From positions 1-64,000 of the forward strand of contig AJFK01000174.1 of NCBI GenBank assembly GCA_000467715.1: a DNA stretch of 64,000 bases, read 5' to 3'. Position 1 is the first letter of the stretch; every line of letters starts with the position of its first letter. A program made the position numbers and the translations under genes. The notes under the pieces are model-generated. The model saw nothing but the letters and a program-made list of their open reading frames with translations, searched no databases and was not told the origin of the DNA. This DNA comes from Hysterium pulicare CBS 123377 (taxonomy: Eukaryota > Ascomycota > Dothideomycetes > Hysteriales > Hysteriaceae). This document shows, piece after piece, positions 48,184-59,759 of the stretch.

Positions 48184-51180
48184 ATGGGACGGGGTCACAA
48201 GTTCTCCTTCCCTATACCGGGCCGGAGATCGAATAATGCGAGCAAGAACGTCGACGATACCAGTTCAATCCCCTCTACCCCTTCCATCCCATCGGAATGG
48301 TCTCCTCACGTCCGGGATCCCTCACAGAAGTCCAAAGCAGAGCGACTGCTTGGGACTTCAATACGGCCGTCTGCGAAGCCACGGCCTAACCCTCCACAAC
48401 AAAGCTCGAGCTATATGACTGTCTCGGTGTCTGAGGCTAGCTTCGAATCCGAGCATATGGATATGGGTTCTTCGACTGCGGTAGAGGATATTATTATTCC
48501 GCAGCCGTGGCATAACCTGTACCCTCGACCGTCTTCAAATCTACTGGGCGCCGCTTACAAGGATGCAAATGGCCGATCTCCATCGTATAGCAGTTCAGTC
48601 AGTCGGCAAATACACCCTCAAGGGTCGTCATCAACGTTACGGTCATATTATGATGCCAAGAAGTCCCCACTGTCTGTTTCTCAACAAACCTCCGCTTCTG
48701 CAGTTCGTGATATGGCTCTGAGGAAAGGGCATCCGCCAATAGTACTCAAGCCAGAGACCGACCATTCCGCAACCGATCTTGGGTTTCCTAGCGGACAGGA
48801 CAACGCGAAAAGCAAACCTAGAAAGACTAAACCTGCAAGATTAGACCTGTCTAAACTTTTTCCAAAGCCCAATCGAAATGGAGAGGACAGCAAAGGACCA
48901 CTACTATCACCTACTAAGTTTGTTGATTCTCCAGCTGCGGTGTCTGCGATATCGGATTATTTCCCACGACAAATGTCACATGATTCCCCGAAATCCAAAT
49001 CAAAGTCGATCAAAAGCGGTAAAGGAGGTGAGAAGACTGCAAAGACATCTAAGAAACAATCACAGCAGAAGACTGTCCAGCGTGACATGTACGACAATGC
49101 GAAGGTCAACGTCAGGCGACCCCCTCGTGGTATCGAGCATTGGTTTGATGGTCTGGGTGAAGAAAGTGATGAGGACTTGCTAGAATCGCCAGCTCCCGTG
49201 AGACAGCAAATTTCCCCTAATAACCTACCACCAACATTGGCCCCTGTCAGAAAGAGTTCATTAGGGCGACTTTTGACGACAGAGGTTCAGTCTCCTGCAA
49301 AGGCACAACATAGTCATCACAATAACCATGTCGTCCGAATGGAACAGCACCCTCCATCCAACACATTTCAGTCCCATCATCTCAACTCTCCAAGTCAATA
49401 CTCCCTTCAAAGCCATACGTCGGCTCGAACCAAGGAGTCCAGGTTCTCCACGAATAATCTGCAAGATTCAAGCGTCCTATCCATGTCCTCCTCAGACGAT
49501 GACGAAGACGAACCGAAAACAAAGAGACTACCTCCTGTATTACGCGACAGTCTTGCCGTTTCAACTGACAATGAGAGCGAGATCATCATCGGCAAGGCGC
49601 AAGCATTCGAGGTTCAGCCACGACACAAGAACCGCCTTAACCTTGATAGATGCGGATCAGATTCAAGGATGAGTGCCCGATCAACTTCAACCAGTGCCGC
49701 GACTATCGAAGTCATGTACTCGCCAGATCCTACATCTTATCTTGCTCCGCCCAGATATAGTCGTGCTTGGAAATCTAGCCATTCAAGGCAACCTTCAGCG
49801 ATCCCGGAGGATGATGCCCGCCCGCGTACCTCCGCTAGCGGTGATATAACTCCGAATGGTCGCCCAGGGTCGCCTTCGTCCGTGTCGACCAGCGTTCGAA
49901 GTGGGAAAACGTCAAAAAGTGAACCGCGTCCTCGTACTGACGGACACAAGCTCATGGCAGTAACCGAGGAAGAGGAAGCACTGCTTGAAATGATGCGTCG
50001 AAAGCGAGCAGCGATGGCCCAGCATAGTTTTACAGAAGGGTACAAGACCGCCATAAAGCTAGAGCAGGCCCAGAAACGAACCATGTCACCAACCCTCGAT
50101 AACGAGACTACTCCTCGCACATCAGCGTTCTTGACCCTAGACAGCCCTCCGAATGGTGGTCTTATCAATAGCTTTCCAATGCCATCATCCTCGTCCGTGC
50201 GTTCTCAACAGAGCTTTCTTGCCAGTCCTACGTCCCCAAATCTTGCGCCCACACCAGCTCGAGGTCGTTCCCTTACACCTCGAGGGCCGCTCAGTGCATC
50301 GACTAGCACATTACGTGATACCTCCACGTCAGATTCTAACACTACGCCAAATGCCAATCCCAGACCCTCCGACTCGCCTTCTACTCGAATGTATCAGCTT
50401 TCTCCAGCTCTCGACTTTTCGCCTCTAGATGCCACTTTCCCTTCCGAAGTGCGGAGATCACCGAGTGCTAGCGCTACAACACCAACAACCGCAAGTCATG
50501 CGTCGCCTGTTCCTTCGCCGGTTACACCTCGCTTCCGACATGACGAAGCAGATGTAGATGTCAAAGTTGCTGGTAGCGAGCCAAGCTGCAACGGTGACGA
50601 GGAAATGGGCGTAAGCTCTACCGGCATCATCGAACCAATATCCGCACTCGTCAAAGAACCTCGTCAGACCAACACAGCTAGCCCACGACCTCGTCGCCGT
50701 ACAGCTAGTAGCGGAGCCGAAGTCACATTCAGTCCGGATACCCGCCCGAATGGATCTGCGCGAGAATCACCATCACAACAACACGCCGAAATGTTTCGTT
50801 ACGCACATCAACCACACTCATACGATGTCCCAGAATTAAACCTGAACGACTCCGCAAAACCATACCGACCACGTGCATCCCACCGCACCAGCAGCATCGC
50901 CGCTTCCACGACTGGGAGCTATCGTAGCGGCCGCACAAGCATTGCTTCGAGCGGTACTGCGACCACGCCCACGGGCACAGTCTTCCGCGATCGTTCGGTC
51001 CGCGACAGTCGCATCAGCAAGTCGAGTCGTTTGAGCAGGGATAACCTGAAGCGAGAGAGTGGGTTTCATTCGCCCAATACGATCAGTGCGAGGTGTAGCG
51101 TAAGCGAGGATGTCCTGGCTGCGTGGGGGAGTCTGGGTGGATGGAGGGATTTCGATCAGGGGAGGGTGCATGGAATGTGA
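48184..51180 (+). CDS. Conserved Ser/Pro-rich protein, function unknown
   Basis: This is a single exon of 998 aa from the ATG at 48184 (MGRGHKFSFPIPGRR), the first Met in a frame that is open further upstream without another ATG. The protein is largely disordered, rich in Ser, Thr, Pro and Arg, with many SP/TP sites suited to proline-directed kinases. Two conserved-looking islands stand out: RGIEHWFDGLGEESDEDLLE near residue 310, and a charged helix TEEEEALLEMMRRKRAAMAQ followed by HSFTEGYKTAIKLEQAQKR near 590. The C-terminus DVLAAWGSLGGWRDFDQGRV may be another short motif. No enzyme domain, membrane segment or secretion signal is seen. I recognise similar hypothetical proteins in other moulds but know no function; a scaffold or signalling substrate is a guess. 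Confidence 0.78.
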   Translation: MGRGHKFSFPIPGRRSNNASKNVDDTSSIPSTPSIPSEWSPHVRDPSQKSKAERLLGTSIRPSAKPRPNPPQQSSSYMTVSVSEASFESEHMDMGSSTAVEDIIIPQPWHNLYPRPSSNLLGAAYKDANGRSPSYSSSVSRQIHPQGSSSTLRSYYDAKKSPLSVSQQTSASAVRDMALRKGHPPIVLKPETDHSATDLGFPSGQDNAKSKPRKTKPARLDLSKLFPKPNRNGEDSKGPLLSPTKFVDSPAAVSAISDYFPRQMSHDSPKSKSKSIKSGKGGEKTAKTSKKQSQQKTVQRDMYDNAKVNVRRPPRGIEHWFDGLGEESDEDLLESPAPVRQQISPNNLPPTLAPVRKSSLGRLLTTEVQSPAKAQHSHHNNHVVRMEQHPPSNTFQSHHLNSPSQYSLQSHTSARTKESRFSTNNLQDSSVLSMSSSDDDEDEPKTKRLPPVLRDSLAVSTDNESEIIIGKAQAFEVQPRHKNRLNLDRCGSDSRMSARSTSTSAATIEVMYSPDPTSYLAPPRYSRAWKSSHSRQPSAIPEDDARPRTSASGDITPNGRPGSPSSVSTSVRSGKTSKSEPRPRTDGHKLMAVTEEEEALLEMMRRKRAAMAQHSFTEGYKTAIKLEQAQKRTMSPTLDNETTPRTSAFLTLDSPPNGGLINSFPMPSSSSVRSQQSFLASPTSPNLAPTPARGRSLTPRGPLSASTSTLRDTSTSDSNTTPNANPRPSDSPSTRMYQLSPALDFSPLDATFPSEVRRSPSASATTPTTASHASPVPSPVTPRFRHDEADVDVKVAGSEPSCNGDEEMGVSSTGIIEPISALVKEPRQTNTASPRPRRRTASSGAEVTFSPDTRPNGSARESPSQQHAEMFRYAHQPHSYDVPELNLNDSAKPYRPRASHRTSSIAASTTGSYRSGRTSIASSGTATTPTGTVFRDRSVRDSRISKSSRLSRDNLKRESGFHSPNTISARCSVSEDVLAAWGSLGGWRDFDQGRVHGM

Positions 51181-51914
51181 TGATGGGGTTTTTCCTTGGG
51201 ATACTAAGTAGAAGTAGAAGATGCTGGGCTGGATGGGACGGGGAGTCCTCTATATCCAAGGCATCTTGGACCCGTCATCTCCTTTTGGTTCGTCATTTCT
51301 CTTTGTCTATTTTCCATCTGTCTGATGATATTTACGAAGGTCGGGCTGGGCTGGGGTTGGGTTATAATCTCCTTATTAATGTTGGATCGCAATCGGTCGG
51401 TCTCCCTCGCCCCTTTTTCCAGCTCTCTTCTCGCGAGTCTCTTAACGTCTCGATACCCTTTTTTGGTTTTTTGCGCGTTGGGGTGAGGAAAAACCACATC
51501 TTATCATGTCTATTAATATTTTCTTATTTTTGTTTATGCTATCCGTATAGAGAGATAGAAAGTGAGTCGCGGGGTGGATGCATTATACTTTAGCGATGAC
51601 GTATGTACGTATGTTGAGACAGTAGTGCTGGGATGAGTCTTAGCTTAGGCTCTGATGGAAGAATTGAGGTTATATCGATAAATAAAGTGACTAGGCTTTT
51701 TGACTGATGTGTGAATGTATGAGAATTATCAGATTAACGAACCCCCATTCTTTCACGACTGTAACAGCAAAATCTCTTCGGATGCTCAACCAATGAAATA
51801 CTTCCCAACCACCGAACATCCTACCAACCTCCACATCTTCAATCAAACTCATCCCTCAATATACGACCCACTTTCCTAACCTATCGAACCCGAACGTCCC
51901 ACCCATCTACCTAC
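51181..51914. other. Convergent intergenic region
   Basis: This holds the 3' ends of the Ser/Pro-rich protein gene (plus) and the ABC transporter (minus). It has T-rich tracts and AATAAA-like signals near 51680. No gene is seen. Confidence 0.5.
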
Positions 51915-54900
51915 TTACCCCCTCTTCTTCCCCAACTTAACCTTCACCACAAAGATCAAATACGTAGCCAGAACAACCACAGCCCAATTAAACCCCACAA
52001 ACCCAACATAAGCGCCCACATCCTCCCCTCTCTTCCCCCACCGAAACCCATACTGCTCCACATACTCGTCTCCCGTCTTATACGGGCAATAAGCACAACT
52101 ACCCTCCCTCTCACCATCAACAACATACCCCGGGTTACTGTCCAGGAAACCGCCCGCATACGCCGCGCAGGACAAACTCGCGTTGCTCGGTGGCAAAAGG
52201 AACGTAGATGTCTCGTCCGGAGCGCAGCGGATCTCAACACCGCTCAGAAACCCCGTCGCCATGCCCTCGGTGAAGTAAACCTGCGGCGAGACATTGAAGA
52301 ACCATCTCCAGCCCTTGGGCGTCAGGGGCGGCGGCGACAGGGGTCCGGCGAAGGTGTTCACGACCAGGTAGACGAATGGCGTCATCATGAGGGCTTGCAG
52401 CATTGTGGGCATGATACTAGCGATGCCCTGCCCGAGGGACGTGTAGAAGAGGGCGTAGAGTTCGTAAAGGAACCAGGAGTATGCTGCGCGTGAGGAGGAG
52501 GAGGACGAGGGGAACGACGTGTTGGCGTAGACGGTGAAATACCACATGAGCCAGTACACGAGCGCGGAGAGTAGGGCGTAAGGGATTTCCGCCACCATGG
52601 CCGAGATGACGAAGACGCTCCAGTGGTACGTGTGGCTTGACTTCTCGCGCGCGAGATAGATGCTCCGCAGGGCGGCGAAGCGCGGTTCGAGCTGCACCAT
52701 TTGCGGAGGCGCGGTGATGAGGGCGACGAAGAGGGAGAAGATGCGGCCGCGCGCGTCTCGCACCGAGTTGCCGAGTTGCAGGAAGGTGAGGCCGTTTAGG
52801 AGGGCGTTGAAGAGGTTTATGAGGATCTTGGAGACGGCGTAGTTTGGTTCGCGCCAGTAGTTTGTGAAGGCGCGGGCTTGCACGCAGCGGAGTTGCTCTA
52901 GGTAGCTGGCGGCGAAGGGGGAGGAGTCGGATGTGAGGGATTTGGAGGTGGAGGCGGGTGGGTTTGAGAGAAGATGGGTTACTTCGGATTCGGACTCTTT
53001 GAATTCTCTGCTTTCTTTCCAGATCTTGTTCAGGTTAGCTATACCATGTGGAAGCATTGATGCGGAAGAAACGTACCTGCGCCCACTCCTTGGTATCCTT
53101 ATTCTCTCTCCCAGTAACTTCAATGAAATACTCCGCTGGATTCTCATCCACTCCAGCTTCCCTCGCATGTCTTTCAAAATACTTCAGTACAGTCTCACAA
53201 CGTGGCCCAAGTTGCCCGAAATAGACGACCTTGCCCCCGGGCGCCAACAACAACAGATTATCGAATTGATAAATCAACTGTGCTGCTGGTTGATGGATTG
53301 TGCAAAGAATCGACTGTCCGGCATTTGATATCTTCCTCATAAGCCTGACGATCGATGCCGCGGAATCGCTATCGAGTCCAGAAGTGGGCTCGTCAAAAAA
53401 AATGATCAGTTCAGGTCGTGCTGCTAACTCGACTCCGATGGTAAGTCGTTTGCGTCGTTCCAAAGATAGACCTGCCCCCGGAACGCCAATAAGCGCGTCC
53501 GCTATATCCTGGATTTCCAACATCTCAATCACTTCTTCTACGTAGGCATATCTCTCTGATAGAGGGACATTGTCGGATCGACGGAGTCGTGCGGACATCT
53601 GTAGAGCTTCGCGCACGGTAGATGTGGGTAAGTGTATATCTTGTTGCTGAACATATCCCATGCGCCGACCGGCTGATTTGGGGAGAGGTTTGCCGTCGAG
53701 ATATATGCCACCCGAAAGCACGCCTAATGATACTCGTTGAGAGAGAACATTCATTAGAGTAGTCTACTATATGTCAGCTTGTGATGGCTACACTGAATCG
53801 TGGCTGGTGTACCTTTCCGGCTCCAGAAAGGCCCATGAGAGCGGTCATTTCGCCGGGTTTGACCCAGCCTACACTTTGGAGTTGGTAAAAGAACTATCGC
53901 AGTACGTGAAGATGAATACTAACCGGTCACTTGATCAAGTAAACGTTTTCCTCCCTCCTCGTCTTTGATATCCAGAGAAAGGTCTCGCCAAAGAAAAAGA
54001 CTACCTCCAAAGTCGATATTCGATGGTATCTTCTGTCCACTCGGCTTTTCATCTCCATCTACCTCCTGCATGGTGGATTCTACTCTCTTATCCTCACTTT
54101 CAATGTCGTTTTTCGGTGCAGGAAGTCGTTTCAAGGAGCCAAGCTTATAATAAATTGTTGCCATGCGTCCTGCCGCAGGTTTAAATCGCTCCATTCCAAT
54201 ACTAGATTAATGAATGTCAGATTTCCTGTTATCGTCTTGCTCAATTTCATGGAATTATACTTACGCTACACAAATGGCAAAGAAAAGGAAGAAAGCTGCG
54301 TTGATGCCAACATTTCGCCACAAATGATCGTGATGAAAGCTGTATTGAGATGACAGATAGGACCGACCCTTCACTGTCAGGTCGCCAGGCAAAGATCCAG
54401 CAATAGCACAAGTTTGGAAGCTTGGATCGTTGTATTGCCCGCCACGTGGTACGATATCTGCCTCGCTACAGCCGAAGGTTTGGGAAGAAAATTCATTCAC
54501 CATTATAGATTCGAACGCGTAGTACATAGGCTATGAGAGTTGGTTAGACGAATGTAGGTGTTAGCTTTGAGAACTTACGTCTAGGAAACGAAGCCAACCC
54601 AACCAATCTTTCATTCCTGTTCCGCGGATCAGCTGTTTGACATTTCTCCAGATACTTCAACTCAACAAGACTTACCGGAAATGGGTATATAGAAGCCAGT
54701 ATATATGATCAGCACATTCAACCATATTCCAACCGGCAGTGCTGCTCTATCAGGCGCCACAGTAAAAACGGCGATAGCTCTGAACATAGTCGAGATGGAC
54801 TGAAAGGCTAGGTAGAGACTTAAAAACCAAATGAAGAAGCTGGATGCCTCCCATTTGAAATGGACCATAAAGTACAACGGGATGTTATAGACAATTGATA

Positions 54901-56515
54901 GGACTTTCCATGGAACATCTGCTATGATCTGGCCTATCGCATAGGCACCAGGTCTATAAAATCGAAGAGATTTATGCTTGAGCAGGATTGGCCGCTGGAC
55001 AAAAGTGCTGCGTAGCTCTGCTGATGCTCGCAATGCGACAATCAGAACGCAAAAGAACAATGCAGAGGCGCGAGTGAACACTCCTCGGGTGTTGGGACGT
55101 TGATTGTAAAAAATCGTGCCGACTACAAGAGCTTGAATGACCGTGGCAACGCTTTCGGAAATCCAGGCTCCCCTATCGGTGAAGTGGATCTGGAACTGCC
55201 TCTTGCAACATAGAGCGACCTGGCGCCAGGCAGGTAGCACGTACTGCGTCTTCACATTCCCCATTGGCTTGCTCCGCGTCTCATTAGCTTGGGCTGTGGA
55301 GCAAAGCTCCTGATAATAAGCACTCCTCTGGAAAGCATTCGCCAGGTCCTCAACAGTCCTTGGAAGTTGTCCAGTAAAATCTCCTCTCTCTGACCATGTC
55401 GAGTTATCTCCAGACATTGATGTAAGAAATTCTGCAAGTGTGGCTCCTGGTGGCTTTCGAAATCCAAGTTCCTGGAAGTATTTGATGGCATCTCTGACCG
55501 GTCCAAAATAAATTTGATGTCCTTTATTGATGACAAGCACTTTATCGAAATAGTCGGAAAGTGAGTCGCCAGATTGGTACATGCTCATCACACATGCACA
55601 GCGATTGTGATTTACATATGCACGTACAATTTGGGCAAACCTAATAGCAGTTGACGAGTCCAGGCCTGCAGTTGGGTTATCGAAGCAGAGCAATCTATAT
55701 TTTGAAGATGTTAGCCCGTGGTATTTCGGGATCAGGAGTCACTTTCCTTGCTTGCGTGGCAAGAGTCTCCGCAAGAGACACCCTGCGGCGTTGGCCACCA
55801 GATATGCGTTCAACCGGTGTGGAAAGCACCTTGGAAAGTCCAAATAATTCCGCCAGAGCGAGAACGCTGTCGTTGAGTTGAGTTGCTCGTGAAGGCGTTT
55901 TCAAAGACGTTTTCGACTCAATGGCGAATCTGGCGAATATGTTGTCAGCGACGAAGATCTCCTCGAACCTTCAACCGCTCAGCTTACCGCAAGGTAGTAT
56001 CTACTGATAAAGTGCCAAAATGAATGTCATCCTCTCCACAGTACGCCAACCGTCCTGGGTCTTCAACCATCACTTCCGCTGGAGTCCAGCCACCATACGA
56101 AACACTACCCGTAACCCCCTTGTATTGTGCTCTCATATTTGCAAGGGTTTTCAACAATGTAGAGCAGCCCGCTCCTGGCTTTCCAATGACCATGACCATC
56201 TCGCCGCCTTTAATAGTCCCTTTGAACTGATGGAGAAGCGTCCTGGACGAGCCCTGTGGTGATCGCAGATAGTGCATAGGATTCAAAAGACGCACAAGTT
56301 GTAGAAACGCGGTAGGAACTGTTGCCGACTCTTGGACCTTGGATAGATCAGTTGGCTAATTGAATGATTGAGCGCGTACACGTAGAAGCACTCACACCAT
56401 GTCCAGCGCCTTCCACTGAAAGGCCGTCTAAGATGACATCGGCGGCACCAGGATCACTGGGGTTACGGGCAAGTACCAGAGCCACCAGTTCAGCTATATC
56501 TGCAGGCACATTCAT
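51915..56515 (-). CDS. Full-size PDR-type ABC transporter (ABCG), start uncertain
   Basis: There are ten exons: 56396..56515, 55988..56355, 55747..55929, 54676..55694, 54579..54616, 54265..54530, 53924..54201, 53813..53868, 53077..53763 and 51915..53024 (4125 nt, 1374 aa). The order is NBD1-TMD1-NBD2-TMD2, typical of drug-efflux pumps at the plasma membrane. NBD1 has Walker [10 protein letters not shown] (about 98-106), signature [13 protein letters not shown] and Walker [20 protein letters not shown]2 has GLSGAGKTTLMN, signature region [17 protein letters not shown] and [14 protein letters not shown]. The TMDs show [20 protein letters not shown] and many helices. The third intron (55695-55746) needs a GA-AG boundary (AG/GAAAGT) to keep frame; no GT or GC donor fits. 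The N-terminus before Walker A is about half the usual length and the first intron is only 40 bp, so an upstream exon may be missing. It could be functional or freshly damaged. Confidence 0.84.
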
Positions 56516-58110
56516 AGCCAAATAAAGCGCATATGCAAAATATGTGTCGTGGACCTTTGCCTTGAACAAATGCGCAGAAAGATTATCAAACTGAAGCTAC
56601 TTGACTCAGCTGAATTCGACCTTCAACCTAGACACTGACCGTAAAAAAACATGAGACTTCTGAGGGAAGGTAAAAAGAATCAAAGATGGGTTTAGCAATT
56701 ACATCAAAGTACTGGATAATCGCGCTAGCCGAAAGGAGCACACACTTGATCGCTCCTTTCAGGAACAAGCCTACCCCTTTTGGTTTAGCTCACAATCACG
56801 TGAAAGGGGTCCTTTTTATATTGGGTTGCACATAGATATCCAGACGTTCCTATTCCAGTTTTGCAGGAGTGACATAAATGGGGAACCGGCGATCATCAGC
56901 AAAGGCGTCATGGTTCTCCTCGAGGTTGGCCATGGAATAGGTAAGCAATGTGGAACTTTTAATCTGTATTGATTAATACTATTCCTAGCTCAACTGATAC
57001 GCTCAGGCGACAAATCGCACAAGGTCCAAACTGGGTTCATGAAGAAAGTTTGCCTTCGACCGAGCCGGTGTTCTCACGGATAGCTCCCTGGCGTAGATAA
57101 TGATCGTTTTAGAGCTGACGAATGCCATTCAATGCTCCCTTACATGCCGGATACGACCGATTGTGAAGGAGAAATAAGTTGCTCTTATTCGACCTGCTGG
57201 GACACACCATTAGCATGCGGCCTTGCCTTCTAGAGCATGGTCTCCTTGGGAATGTCGCGATTAAGAGACGAGTCATGGTGGGTGAAGTAGTTCAAAAGGT
57301 CAATGGAACAAACTCATTGAACATGATCTTGATAGACTTACGCATGAATAAGGAAAGTAATTCACTACCCGGGTGGCCAGTATAGCAAGGGCGGATGACC
57401 ACCTTTAACATAAACCAGGGAAAGATCTTCGAAAAAACTTCCCTAGCGGTTATCAAGACAATGTGTCCGAGACCCGTCGCGCAAACAAAAGCATTGGCCC
57501 TTTATTATTTAATCAACATTCTATATCCAGTCCTGCTTGTGTAGGTATGCCTCCTTCGCTAAGGCAGTCAATTCGGATGCCCGCGACAAATTCTGGTTTC
57601 GATATCGGCGTCCAAGAAAATGACGACTTTCTGGATTTGTAGAAAATATCTGCCTCTGCTCGATGCTAAAATCATGAAGTTTTAAAAGGTGCTCAAAGAG
57701 ATAACAATTTGAAATGGCACTTGGGCGCTAACACAATTGATAACACTGTTCCTGGGTGGAGCTTGATCGACAAAGATAACAACTAAGGATTCAACGAGAG
57801 GTGGAAAATTCGACCTTGCATTTAGTCCATGTCTGGAATAGGCATATTGCCGGCGCAGTGTCTTTCACCTCTTTACCTGAGGCCTAGTATGCCATGGAGC
57901 TCTCCATATGCGATCCCGGTCAAGTTGTCATGCGGGATAAGAGCGCGAAGAGTTGCAAAATCTTTTCGAGATTTCACACCTACCGACTTTCGAACCACTA
58001 CCGTGACTAGTTACTTGGCCATAACAGAGAGCACCGTATAATTGTCGAGCCTTAGTTGCGTAGCTTTGCCAAGTCGCACAATAGAATGCCAAAGGTGAGA
58101 ACGAGCGTTA
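56516..58110. other. Intergenic, 1.6 kb
   Basis: This lies upstream of the ABC transporter and downstream of vps60 (both minus). It holds an exon-like stretch at 57521-57727 and an open 45-codon run at 57876-58010 on the minus strand (described separately). The remainder is AT-rich without a recognised gene or element. Confidence 0.45.
57521..57727 (-). other. Possible terminal exon of an unrecognised gene or gene remnant
   Basis: After a GTTAG acceptor there are 68 codons and a stop, reading RPSAISNCYLFEHLLKLHDF then SIEQRQIFSTNPESRHFLGR and ending AKEAYLHKQDWI. The composition is protein-like (charged amphipathic helices, few rare residues). About 150 bp upstream on the same strand is another open run (57876-58010) reading SRKDFATLRALIPHDNLTGI and ending near a CAG/GTAAAG donor-like site. 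The phases of the two do not join directly, so no gene model is offered. I do not recognise the family. It may be a decayed gene, or a gene with exons I cannot place. Confidence 0.27.
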
Positions 58111-58801
58111 TCAACCTGCGGCTTCCTTCACTTTTCCAGGCTCAGGAGGTTCATCAATGAATTGTGGAGGTTGAGCTTCGTCCATCATGAAGCTGGGAAC
58201 CCCTTGAGACTCTCCCAGACCTTCTAATTCGACTTCCTCTCCCAGAGCCTCCAGCTCCGCATCCAGCTCTGCCTCGTCGACGTCTTCTGGTACATCGTAG
58301 CTGCGGCTAATGCTCTCTTGTATATCGTTGCCCATGTCCATGAGATCCGCCATTTCATCTTGCAGCTTTTCGATTTTATCAATATTGACCTTGCCGTACT
58401 GCTTGCGTAACTCCTTCGTAGTGGTCTTCATAGCATCGACAGTGGTCATAGTATTTTTCAGATTGTCCTGCATCATCCCCGCCTGCTCCATATTCCAAGA
58501 TTGCTGCTGAAGTTGGTCGCGTTGTCCCTCGTACATTTTCCGCTGCTGTAGAACCTTCAGGGCTTTCTGCTTGATGGCAGTCTTGCCAGGACCATCGCGC
58601 ATTTTGGCAAGGCGTTGCTGATAGGTAGTCAACTCCGCGTTGAGCTTGGCGAGCTTGACATCTATGGTTTCGATTCTTCCATCTACCTGTGCCGCCGTTA
58701 GAAGGGTAGCCAGAGCGACGGAGGGAAACACAAACGTTTGAGATGGCGCCGCTGAGGGTAGGCTTTGGAGCCGTATTCCTTGCACCAAATAAGCGGTTCA
58801 T
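58111..58801 (-). CDS. vps60: ESCRT-III subunit Vps60/CHMP5
   Basis: Exons are 58736..58801 and 58111..58686 (642 nt, 213 aa). Vps60 is an ESCRT-III-like protein that works with Vta1 to stimulate the Vps4 ATPase in multivesicular body sorting. The start MNRLFGARNTAPKPTLSGAI is diagnostic of CHMP5. After the intron come VDGRIETIDVKLAKLNAEL, the basic helix QQRLAKMRDGPGKTAIKQKA, WNMEQAGMMQDNLKNTMTT, and the acidic region SYDVPEDVDEAELDAELEAL, which is the Vta1/MIM-like binding part. The length equals the family norm. The 49-bp intron has a CTAAC branch site; an upstream in-frame Met (MTTPSADTT...) is unlikely because the family starts at MNRLFG. It is divergent from the SAPS gene. Confidence 0.94.
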
Positions 58802-59759
58802 CGTGGTGTCTGCACTGGGGGTAGTCAATTAGAGGAAGCTTTTGTTGTTGGGGGCAGCGTTGGGAGGTGAACGACGCATCTCGGAAGTTTATCACTGCCT
58901 GTAGTTAGGGCTGAAGTCGCCAGTCACGTGAGAATCATCACCGCCACAGGCACCTGGCCTGGGTATCAGATATCAGCACTCCTTCACGTAAGGAGGAGAT
59001 ACGAACAGAGAGTCTGAGATTGTGTGTATGGGCATTTCTCATCCTGTGCTTCGTAGGGGCATGGCCCGCTCTGTTCATGGTCATTAGCAGTATGTATCGA
59101 AGATGGAGCGACGAGCTTTGGCCCCGAGGATGGCATCGGTAGCTCGCATGACCCCAAACAACATCCAGTGAGAGGCATGCCGTAATTTGCTTCTTACCAC
59201 TGCCCGCAGCCGTGTCCAGTGCTTCGAGTGTGCGCGCCGTGACTGCTTTTGTTCTTGTGCCATTTTACTGTCTTTGGCCTTTCTAGCACCCACAATCCAG
59301 GCCCTGATGTGTTGTCACCGATATCCGAAGTCTTCTTGAATCTTTGCCCAGAGCTTACCTCAACAACCCCCCGCCTCACAACTGACTGGCACGACACAAC
59401 ATCTGTGCACAGCTTCTTGTGCATGTACATCGACCTGAGTTTCTAGAGCACGCGCTGATCTTGCTTTTTTCAGTCTCTGGGGCAGCCCTCAAGGTACGCT
59501 AAGCCTGTACCCTCCTGCTCCAATTCACTTCACACTCAACGGGAACTACATACATTGGACGTTGTTACAGCAACTGATATAATGATTAATGGTCCAGTTT
59601 ATTCCTCTTTACTGTACCCCTTGATGTGACAGTCCCTTCAACGCTGCAGCAAACTACCTCGCATGATATTCCCTAACCTTCGGCCGCCGCCACGCCCTCG
59701 AAGTCCTTTTTTCGCGTCCTCTCTTCCCCCGTCTAATAGCTGAGATTACAAGAGCAACC
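58802..59759. other. Divergent upstream region of vps60 and the SAPS gene
   Basis: About 0.96 kb. Minus-strand frames of 64-78 codons occur without domains. It is read as promoters and 5' UTRs. Confidence 0.5.
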
